A DNA stretch of 64,000 nucleotides, from positions 1 to 64,000 of the forward strand of contig ML014166.1 of NCBI GenBank assembly GCA_003615045.1, given 5' to 3'. The position numbers and the translations under genes are program-made. The DNA is from Caulochytrium protostelioides. Its lineage: Eukaryota > Chytridiomycota > Caulochytriomycetes > Caulochytriales > Caulochytriaceae. Below are positions 19,245-27,932 of this stretch, piece after piece (the stretch's first letter is position 1; each line of letters opens with the position of its first letter). The notes beneath the pieces are model-generated. The model searched no databases and was not told the origin of the DNA. It worked only from the letters and a program-made list of their open reading frames with translations.

Positions 19245-21997
19245 CGTCGCGGATGCGCTGTCGGAGCGATGCGGATCAAGGGCAGCGGGTTGCCGAGCCA
19301 GGAGCTAGCGGGAAGATAGCAGGAACGTGCCCACGGGTCCAAGCCAGCGGAGAAGTCGTCGACGAGAGCCCCAGGGACGATCGCGGACGGGCGGCAGGGG
19401 AGCGGAGTTTCAGGGGCGGGCGGTGTGGGCAGCCGGTAGCCTCGAATCGAGCCGAGAAGGAGGGCCAGGAGGTCAATAGGCGGAGCCAAGCTCATGCGGC
19501 ATACGGTAACGAGCGCGAGCCTCGTTCATGTATCCCATGATCGAGGTTGCTATCAGGACACGTCGGCAGCGTCTCGCGCTCTCTTTTGTCGCCGACGCCC
19601 CGCCAAGGTCAGGTCCGCTCCCTCCTCGTGCTTTTGCTCTTGCGGGTGGCCGACCCCTCCGGCAGCCCCGCCGGCCCTTCCGCGGTGTGGCGCCAATGAT
19701 CGAATTTTCGGGCGCTGGCTATTCAACGATTCAACGCTTCAACGGCGGCTTCCGGAACACGTCGTGGCGGTCAGCGAACCGGACCAGGCGATGTTTGTAA
19801 AACAGCCGCCGGGGTTCACAGTGGACGCAGAGATCGGCGGTATGCGCTCATTCTCCCGTGTTCCCGTAATACTCGATTTGCATCGTCTTTCGATGCCATT
19901 GCCACCGCGAGGAAGCCGGTCTTCGCCATTCGTCCCATCAATGACCTTTCTGATCCATCTGATGAGCTGGGGGTGGCGAATTGAGGGTGGGATATCACCA
20001 ACGGCACGAACCGGGACCTCCATGCCGACGCTGGCCTTGGCCCTGCGGGGCAGACCTGCGGTGCTGTGCCGCATCCCCCGGGCAAGCCCCACGACAGCCC
20101 CCTCGTAGGCAAGCTCATCCAGCGATCCATCGAATGCGGACTGCCTCCGTGGGGGACACCTGGGGTGCACCAAGGAGGGGCAAGGCGTTTGTGGTAGGTC
20201 GTCTCAAGGGCGATCCTGGATGTTCACTCAGTGCAGCTGGCAGCCCGAGATGCCGCGCATGCTGCGGCAGGAATCTCCCCCCCTGGCCATACTGGCGGAA
20301 CACGCTCATGCGGGCCACGGGAGGGCTTACGCGACATGCGAGGCAGCGGCGTCGAGAGTGGAGTTGCGTCGCGACCGGCCGGCTGAAGCGCCGGCCCTCT
20401 CCGTTGCTGCCGGCGCCGACGGCCTTCCGGGCCGCCTTGCCGCGGGCGTGCCGCCGGGCGATGGCTCGCCCATGACGCGCTTCGCAGCGGCTGCGGCGGG
20501 CGTGCTCGCGCTCATCCGAAAAAGGGGGAAGATGGAAAATCCGTCATTTCGTCCTCCTATCACCCCAGATCCAGCCGGGCGCGGCCCTTTCATACGATGC
20601 GAGGGATCCTGGACATGGAGGACTCGATGCGATGCGATGCGATGCGATGCGATGCGATGCGATGCGGCGATCTGCGGATTCCTTCTGTCATTCGCCGTCC
20701 AACGAGGCGGCGGGTCTGCTACTGCGGCCACGTTGCCAGATCCTCTTGGGCGGCGTCGGCGTCGGCGGCTTTTTACTCTGACGGGATGGACCCCTGACGG
20801 GCTCGCAACCGGAGGCACCGAAGGCACACCCCGCTCAGCGGCGCCTTCAGCCGGTCCGCCGTCGCCACGGCCGCCCGAGGCGCTTGCTATTGCGGGATGC
20901 CTCGGGATGCCGTGACGCGCCTCATGACCACCCACGGACGATGCCGTTGCTGTCGCTGCTGTCGCTGCTGTCGCTGCTGTCGCTGTCACTGGACGCGGGG
21001 GGACCCACCGCCGAGTCGCTACGTCGATGCCGGCAGCGGCAAGAGCGATCCGCGCCTCGAACGCCCGCGACTCTGACTCGATGCAGCCGCCGCGGCTGTT
21101 GCTGGTGTCCGCACGTCCCTATGGTGGGCAAGGGCCGCCGTGGCCGCCCGTCGCGGCCTCGCGCGGCCTGCCGGTAGGGAGAGCCCCAGGAACGCCGTCG
21201 GGACGCCGTCGGCATGGGAGCCCGGGGATCGTCGTCCTCGCGGGGATGGCCACGGCAGGACCCGCATCCGCGGACGCCCGGATCGGCAGCGGCCTGCTCG
21301 TTGCGTAGCGCCTGATCCAGCCGGCGTCGTTGATGTGCGATGCCGATAGAAATAGAGCGATGCGGGATGCGAGCAATAGGCAGATGGGCACCGCCTTGGC
21401 GGGCCGTACGGAAAGAACACAACAATGGCAAGGGTGTTCTCACGCTCGGGCCGCACCCTCAACCCTCAACTGCCACAGCAACCATAACAAAACCCTCCAC
21501 CCCACCGTCCCCATTCGGTTTCGGTTGCCACGTGCCTGCCGGGGATTCCCAACACGATCGCGCTGTCCGCGGACATTCGTCATCACAAGCATTCTATTTT
21601 TTTTTTCGCAATTTCTTTTTAGTTTCATCGGCACGTTCTTGAACTCTTCAAACGCCATCCTTTCGCAAGGTCGACGTGACCCAATCAGGATCACCTACCG
21701 CCTTATCATCGATCTGATACCTGACTCGGGTGGAACGTGACGACGGTGCCACGCTATCCATCTTTCATGATTTCTTGAACTGTGATTCCACCGAACGATC
21801 CGATTCCCTTCCGAGATTGGCCTTTCCCTGGTGTGCCGCCAAGACGACGCTAGCAACCTCTATACATACATCTCCTCCTCTCAATTCTTTTTCTTTTGCC
21901 TGACCCGACGACGTGGTGGACCCCTACCCCAGCTCCTGTGATTGGCGTTCCGCGGCCCGCTCACCGCCGTCTCTCCCTGCATCCCCGGTTCACCAGC
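19245..21997. other. Long intergenic region (2.75 kb) before the CBM48 gene
   Basis: No supported gene. It contains an eight-copy GATGC array (20626-20665), a TGTCGC-type repeat near 20943-20985, and a lower-GC, T-rich part from about 21590 to 21900. A pyrimidine-rich tract lies just before the CBM48 gene, probably its promoter and 5' UTR. Candidate frames here have no domain similarity I can see. Confidence 0.5.
20626..20665. repeat. (GATGC)8 pentanucleotide array
   Basis: Eight exact copies in tandem. The same unit recurs at 27415-27434 (as GCATC, four copies) and 43411-43425 (three copies). Confidence 0.95.
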
Positions 21998-24808
21998 ATG
22001 ATGTCTGCCGCCCACGAGCCCGTGGCTACGGCCACCGCCGACGTTGACCCCATCGGCGCCACCGTGACGCTGCATTTCGCGTGGCCCTATGACGGCAGCG
22101 AGGTCCGCGTCGCCGGCGTCTTTGACGACTGGAAGGGCGAGACCCAGCTGACGCGCGCGCCGGCACCGGCGGCCGCCGACGGCGCCGACCCCGCCGCGGC
22201 ACCCGCCAAGACCCACGCGACCGCGGCGCTCGCGATGGACGCCGCCGTGCTGCGCGAGAAAGTCGGGGACCGCATCGCGCTGCGGCGCGAGGACGCCGGC
22301 GTCGCCGAAACGGCGGAGGTGCTGTTCAAGTTCATCGTGGACGGCGTGTGGCGGCACGACGGCGAAGCGCCCGCGGCACAGGACGCCGCCGGGGTGTGGA
22401 ACAACGTGCTGCGCGTGCCGCTGCCGCCCGTCGACGCGCCGCGTGTTGCGAAGGCTGCTGAGCCCGTTCCGGCGGCCGCGGACGCCCCGACGGCCGCGGA
22501 CGCCGCGCCCGACCTGCCGGCGGCCGGCGACGACGATCCCACCGCCGGCGACGTGCTGAATCCGGATACGAACGCCGGGACGGATGCCGACGCGGACGCG
22601 AAGCCGGACCCAGGCGACGTGCTGCCGGGCATCATGGACGAAGCGAAGGCCCTCGACGAGGCCGAGGCCGACGCGAACGCCGCCTACGACGCGCAGGAAG
22701 CCCAGAAGACGGACCCGCAGGTCCGCGAGGCCGCCACCGGGATCCCGGGCGGAGCCGCCGGCGAGGCCGCTGAGGTGCCGCTGCTCAAGGACTCCGGCGA
22801 CGGCGCCACGCTGCTCGGGGACACCAAGGGCCATGTCGCCGCGCACCTGCGGCTGCCGCTTGAGCCCGAGATGCTGGCTCCCTCCGGCGACTTGTTCCCG
22901 GACGCGCCGCCGCCCGTGCCGCTCACGCGCGAGGAGGCCGAGGAGCAGAAGGACCACGTGGCGGCGCTGCCCACGCTCGGCGCCGCCGCGCAGCCGGGCC
23001 ACCGCCACACGCTGTTGCCGCTGCCGGCCGCCGCCGCGACCGCCGCCGCGACGGCCGTTCCGGGCGCGCTGCCCATCGAGGCGGTCATGCCCGCCGAGCC
23101 CGCCGTCCCGGACGCGCCCGACGTGGCGGCCACGACGGCGCCGATGGCCACCACCGGCAAGGCCGAGGACATGCCGATGCTGGCCAAGCAGGACAGCGGC
23201 GTGGACGACATTGACGACCGCCAGGCGCCGCCTCTGCCGGCGGCATCTACGCCGGGGTCCGGGTCGGCGTCGTCCGAGTCGGCGACGACCGCGCCGAGCT
23301 TCGAGGACGTGTATGCGCCCGAGACGGGGTCGACGCGAGCGCGCGCGCCATTCACGCCGACGTGCAATGAGCTCGAGGCGGCGCGCCGCCGCCTGGCCAA
23401 TGTGCCGCCGCCGCTCGTGTCCCGTGCGCCGGTGCCGGAGGACGTGCTGGCCAAGACGGCGCCGACAGATGCCCCGCCGCCGGTGCCCGAGAAGCGCGCC
23501 GCCGCCGATGCCGCCGCCGATGCGAACGCCGACGTCGCCGTCGAAGCCGCCAATGCTGCCGATGCCGCCGACGCCGATGCGAATGCGGAAGCGGTGGACG
23601 CGACGGACGCGAAGCCGACGGACGCGACGACGACAACGACGACTGCGACAGTCGAGGCGCCCGCCATGACGGTGGAAGCCGCGATCCAGGACGCGATCCA
23701 GGGCACGACGCCGCATGTGCCGGCGCCCGAAGACGGCAACGACGACGACGACGTGACCTCGGCCCTCGGCGATGCTGGCGACGCACACCGCCGCGCCGCC
23801 GACGCCGCGCCGCAGCCGCCGGCCAAGCCCGCGAACCACGCCGCGCCGTCCACGATCCAGGCGACGGCGCCCACCAAGCCCGAGGCCGATGACGATCTCT
23901 CCGACGGCGGCGTCGAGTCGCCGGGTGTCATGCCGGGCAACTTTACGCCGCGCCCGACGCAGCGCCGCCCGCTCCCGCCGCCGGCGCTCGCCGACCACGC
24001 CGCCTCGAAGCCCGCCGCCCCCGCCGCGGCTGCGGCTGCAGCGCCGGCCCCTGCGCCGGCTCCCGCGGCGGCGCCGGCCTCCTCGGGCGTCGACGAGGCC
24101 GCCGCGGCGGCGCTCTCGCTCGAGGACAGCGCGGTCCCGCTCTCGCCGTCCGACCCCTTCGACGCGCGCCACTCGGTGCTCTCTTGGCTCGCGGCGTCGG
24201 CAAACTCGTCCGCGTCTGCGGCGAGCGCGCCGGCCTCCGCCGCGGTCGGCGTCGGCGGCGGCCGCGCGGGTGCGACGACGCTGACGCCGGCGCCCGCGGC
24301 GGCGCGCGCGCCGGCCATGCCGTTCCCGCCGACGGACGCCCGCGTGCCGCGCGACGCCGCGCCCGCCGGCGCGCCGAGCGACGTGGCCACCGTGGCCACA
24401 ACCGACGCCGCGTCCTCGACGCGCGACGGCGCCACGGACCCGCGCCCGTCGGCGTTCGCGGCGCCCACGGCCGCCACGGCGCGCACCCACAGCCAGCCAG
24501 ACGTCCGCGCGGGCGCCAAGGCATCCAAGGCGGCGGCGGCGGCGCCGCCGCCGAAGCCAATGGCACGGCGCCACACGCACCACCACCCGCAGCAGGCGCC
24601 GCTGCCGCGGGCGCCGCCGCGCCGCGCCGGCCCGCCGGCCAACGCGTCGCGCCACGCGCAGGTGCCGGCGAAGTCCCAGCCGGTGCCGGAGTTCGAGTCT
24701 GACCTGGAGCCCGAGCTCGAGTCCGACTCCGGATCCGACGTCTCGGACACCCGCTCGGCCCAGGAACCCCACCGGCCGAGCCGCACCAGCATCTGCTCGC
24801 TCATGTGA
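21998..24808 (+). CDS. CBM48/AMPK-type glycogen-binding domain protein (Crp1/Mdg1-like)
   Basis: Fungal protein with an N-terminal CBM48 (AMPK1-CBM) fold, as in yeast Crp1 and Mdg1. From ATG 21998 the protein has 936 residues; a second ATG follows immediately. The CBM lies at about residues 15-145: VTLHFAWPYDGSEVRVAGVF, then DDWKGETQLTR, FKFIVDGVWRHD and AGVWNNVLRVP. The Trp and Lys positions match the carbohydrate-contact pattern of the family. An Ala/Gly insert splits the domain between DDWKGE and FKFIVDG. The remaining ~790 residues are Ala/Pro/Asp-rich and probably disordered, ending in Ser/Asp/Glu-rich sequence (SDSGSDVSDTRS). In yeast, relatives bind cruciform DNA or act in pheromone signalling; the role here is open. 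The 3' end converges on the next gene at 139 bases. Confidence 0.75.
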   Translation: MMSAAHEPVATATADVDPIGATVTLHFAWPYDGSEVRVAGVFDDWKGETQLTRAPAPAAADGADPAAAPAKTHATAALAMDAAVLREKVGDRIALRREDAGVAETAEVLFKFIVDGVWRHDGEAPAAQDAAGVWNNVLRVPLPPVDAPRVAKAAEPVPAAADAPTAADAAPDLPAAGDDDPTAGDVLNPDTNAGTDADADAKPDPGDVLPGIMDEAKALDEAEADANAAYDAQEAQKTDPQVREAATGIPGGAAGEAAEVPLLKDSGDGATLLGDTKGHVAAHLRLPLEPEMLAPSGDLFPDAPPPVPLTREEAEEQKDHVAALPTLGAAAQPGHRHTLLPLPAAAATAAATAVPGALPIEAVMPAEPAVPDAPDVAATTAPMATTGKAEDMPMLAKQDSGVDDIDDRQAPPLPAASTPGSGSASSESATTAPSFEDVYAPETGSTRARAPFTPTCNELEAARRRLANVPPPLVSRAPVPEDVLAKTAPTDAPPPVPEKRAAADAAADANADVAVEAANAADAADADANAEAVDATDAKPTDATTTTTTATVEAPAMTVEAAIQDAIQGTTPHVPAPEDGNDDDDVTSALGDAGDAHRRAADAAPQPPAKPANHAAPSTIQATAPTKPEADDDLSDGGVESPGVMPGNFTPRPTQRRPLPPPALADHAASKPAAPAAAAAAAPAPAPAPAAAPASSGVDEAAAAALSLEDSAVPLSPSDPFDARHSVLSWLAASANSSASAASAPASAAVGVGGGRAGATTLTPAPAAARAPAMPFPPTDARVPRDAAPAGAPSDVATVATTDAASSTRDGATDPRPSAFAAPTAATARTHSQPDVRAGAKASKAAAAAPPPKPMARRHTHHHPQQAPLPRAPPRRAGPPANASRHAQVPAKSQPVPEFESDLEPELESDSGSDVSDTRSAQEPHRPSRTSICSLM

Positions 24809-24947
24809 GCTTCATCAGTCCGCGACGGCCCTTGCTGGCGTGCGTCGTTCCATGTGCTGCATCATCGTATTTTCTCGTTATTCTTTTTTTGTGTGAGCTT
24901 TATTTACTCCTTTTTGATTTTCTCGGCTCGTCTCGACTTGGGAGTGT

Positions 24948-26594
24948 TTAGGTCGCGGGGGCATCGGGCCGCCACGTGAGATAGCCGTCCTGAGCGACCG
25001 TAAACGCATCGAGGACGGCGCCGACATAGGGCCGAATGAGCGCCTCGTCCATGGCGGACGAGCGCGCGGCTTCGGCGGCTTCGTCGGCGGCTTCGGCGAC
25101 ATGCGCCGCGGCGGCCGACTCGATCGTCAGCGCCGCGCGCTGCCGGCCGCGCTCGGCGACGGGCACGCCCCACTCGTGGTCGAACCAGGCCAGCACGTCC
25201 TCGCGCGTCGGGGCGAGCGCGCCGGCGCCGAGGCCCTCGCCGGTCACGACGCGGGCGACGTCCACGACCGTCGGCACGAGCGGCACGAACGCGTGCGCCG
25301 GGTAGCTGCGGTGCGCGCCGCTCAGCGGCTGGTAGGCGTGCACGGCGGCGTCGTTCGTGCGCCGCGGCCACGCCGTCGGGCGCCCCTGCGGCGAGCTCGG
25401 GGCGTCGGCGTCGGCGGCGTCGGCGTCGGCCGCGGCGGCGGCCGCGAGCGCGTCGGCGACCGACGCCGTCGCGAGGTACACGCGCTCGGCAGCGAGGCAG
25501 GCGGCGAGCGTGTGGTCGCGCAGGCCATGCAACAGGCCCGGGAGCTGCGCGGCGTCGTGGAGGCGCGGCGGGCCGTCGCGCAGGGCCGCGAACGCGGGCG
25601 CCAGGAAGGCCGACCACTGCGCGCGCGTCGGCGACGCGGCCATGAGCGCCGCGAGCTGCGCGCACGTGCGCAGCAGATCGTCGAGCGCGACGCGGTCGGC
25701 GGCGGACGCGGGCGTCCGCTGGACGTCCGCCTGGCGCGCCGCGGCCGCGTCGCGGCGCGCGCCGGCGCCGGCGGCCAGCAGGTCGATGAGCTCGGGCAGC
25801 TGGGCAGCGGCCATCGGGTGCGTGGCGAGGCCGAGCATGCGCAGCGGGGCGGCGTCGTAGCGGGACGCGCCGGCGGCGGCGCGGGCCGCGAGCGTGGCGA
25901 CGATGCCGCCGCCGCGCCGCGGCGTGCTCGCCGTCGTCCGGGACCACAGGAAGCTCCAGCCCGTCGGGCCGAGGCGGCGCAGGTCCGTCGGCACGGCTCC
26001 ATGGCGCTCCCGGTCGCGGTCGGCCCTGCGCCGGAGATCGAGGGCGTAGCGGCTCTGCTCGGTGGCGATGCGGAACGGCGCGTGGAGAAAGAGGCCCGCG
26101 AGGTACGACGCGTGCGGCGGCAGCTGGGACGCGTCGGGCAGCACGGCGAGGGTCGGCGAGCGGAGGCCGGCGAGGGCCACGACGGCCTGCGGCAGCGCGG
26201 CCGGGGCGACGGCGACCCCGGCTGGAGGCGCCGCGGCGCCGTCCGTCTCGATCGTCACGACGATCACGTCGCCGGGCTGCCGATCGCGGTCCTGCGCGGT
26301 CATGGCTTCGACGAGCCGACCCAGCGACCTGGAGTCTGATATGGAGTCTGGTGTCGGGTCGGACACCGAGGATGTCGATGCTGTTGCTGCTGCCGGTGCT
26401 GAAGCGGACGCTGAGGCATCAGGCGACGCTGATCCGCAAGACGGTTGGATGCGGACATGGATGCAATGGCCGTGGCGCTCGATGCGGTGACTGAAGGCGC
26501 GTCGCGCTATGCGTAGTGGACAGGCATCCCCGCGACGCCGGCACAGCCTGGCCAGGGTCGACGTGGGTATGGGTCGTGGCATCGTGGCGGCCAT
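24948..26594 (-). CDS. Unrecognised protein with possible mitochondrial presequence
   Basis: I cannot assign this 548-residue protein to a family. The N-terminus (MAATMPRPIPTSTLARLCRR, continuing Arg/His-rich with few acids to about residue 55) looks like a mitochondrial presequence. A Ser/Asp/Pro linker (about 65-95) precedes a core beginning PGDVIVVTIETDG. Segments such as HASYLAGLFLHAPFRIATEQ, LGPTGWSFLWSRTTAS and DVLAWFDHEWGVPVAERGR have ordered composition with Trp and Phe, unlike the noise frames. The C-terminus reads EALIRPYVGAVLDAFTVAQD then GYLTWRPDAPAT. No transmembrane segment or catalytic motif is evident. Its stop lies 139 bases from that of the CBM48 gene. Confidence 0.68.
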   Translation of the reverse strand: MAATMPRPIPTSTLARLCRRRGDACPLRIARRAFSHRIERHGHCIHVRIQPSCGSASPDASASASAPAAATASTSSVSDPTPDSISDSRSLGRLVEAMTAQDRDRQPGDVIVVTIETDGAAAPPAGVAVAPAALPQAVVALAGLRSPTLAVLPDASQLPPHASYLAGLFLHAPFRIATEQSRYALDLRRRADRDRERHGAVPTDLRRLGPTGWSFLWSRTTASTPRRGGGIVATLAARAAAGASRYDAAPLRMLGLATHPMAAAQLPELIDLLAAGAGARRDAAAARQADVQRTPASAADRVALDDLLRTCAQLAALMAASPTRAQWSAFLAPAFAALRDGPPRLHDAAQLPGLLHGLRDHTLAACLAAERVYLATASVADALAAAAAADADAADADAPSSPQGRPTAWPRRTNDAAVHAYQPLSGAHRSYPAHAFVPLVPTVVDVARVVTGEGLGAGALAPTREDVLAWFDHEWGVPVAERGRQRAALTIESAAAAHVAEAADEAAEAARSSAMDEALIRPYVGAVLDAFTVAQDGYLTWRPDAPAT

Positions 26595-27932
26595 GGTCGC
26601 GGCGATCGCGGTAGCGAAGGGGGTACCCGTCGTGGCGGGAGGATCGGCGGCGTGGTTGGACCCTGAGACCGCCGGGCAAAAGCGACGAGGTGCTCGCGAC
26701 CTGAGCTGGGGGGTCGTTCATGGCGAGAGGGTCCATGCCAATGCAGGATGCATGCGCGATGGGTGCTGCCATGCCCGCGGTGCTATCTGCGCGCGCGGGC
26801 CTTACCAACAAAGCGCTGATCCATGACGCCCCAGCCTTTCGCCAAAGTCCGCTGGTGTTGCCCTCGGCGGTGCGGGGGCCCACCCCTCTCCGCGGCGGGT
26901 TGGGGGAGCCGCACCGTGGCCGGGCGAAGCATGCGCCGTGGCTCGTCGCGACTACCCGTGATCAGAGCAATCCGTCCCTCTGATCCAGGACCGCCGTCCA
27001 TCCGTGCTGATACTGGTTCGCCTGCGCGTATGCTCCATCGTACTGGATCGGGCGTGATCCACGGCTGATGCCGCCGCGGCCGATGCTTGAAGGCCCGAGC
27101 CATCCCGAGCAAGCGTCTTCATAGCCACGGATGGAGGCTGCCGGCCGCCGACCTTGCCGTGGCGGCCGTCCTCTCGTACCCGTCGCGCCGACCGCGATGC
27201 GGTGGCGGTCTGCGATCTCGGAGCCCTTCATGCCTTCCCGAAACCGCGACGCGCGTGGGTGTTTGGAGGGGCAATTGGGGGGCAATGACGCGCTTTGGCG
27301 GGGCGAGGAGCCCATCGGGGCGGTGGCGAGCGACGGCGGCTCGCGAGGGTCCTGCCATGGCGCGGGTCCTGCCACGGTGCCGCTCACGCTGACGGCGCCG
27401 CCCAGTCCAGCGCCGCATCGCATCGCATCGCATCGCGCAGCTAGGCCGACAACCTCGCACCGACGCGTCGCTGGCACGGAACGCGCACGCGCACGCGCGG
27501 CACGAGCCCGTCTCGCATGGAGGGGTGAGCGTCACTCGTATAATATATAAGATCACCCGAGCCCACGGCGCACGGCGCGACGCGTCGCCACACCGGGCGT
27601 CGGCATGAAGGCCACGGCGCGGGCAGAACGCCGGCGAGGCTCAGGGCGACCGGGCGGCCACGAGCAGATCACGCTAGGGCAGCGATGAGGATCACGTGCT
27701 CGGTTTCATTCTCCAGTATCCCCCGTTCGTGTTGATCAACCGGGGCAGAGATGACTTGAGACCAAGACGTGCCCCCCCATTCATCCATTCACCCATTCAT
27801 CCACGCATCAGCAACGCCTGGACCCACCGACCGATCCTGACGACGGCCGCAGACGAAGGGCCGATCTTTATGGTTGCCGTCTAGAGCGCCGATTTCCCCG
27901 TCATACCCGCCGCTGCCGCCGCCGCCGTCGCC
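26595..27932. other. Intergenic stretch before the GH20 gene
   Basis: No gene supported. A TATA-like run TATAATATATAAG lies at about 27539-27551, some 385 bases before the GH20 start. A four-copy GCATC array lies at 27415-27434. GCC/GCT triplets occur at 27910-27930, immediately before the ATG. Confidence 0.5.
27415..27434. repeat. (GCATC)4 array
   Basis: Four exact copies, the reverse complement of the GATGC unit at 20626-20665. Confidence 0.9.

Noticed and set aside
21881-24772. Antisense frame of 963 codons over the CBM48 gene
   Set aside because: Arg/Gly/Val-rich noise; no domain, while the sense frame has a CBM48 signature.
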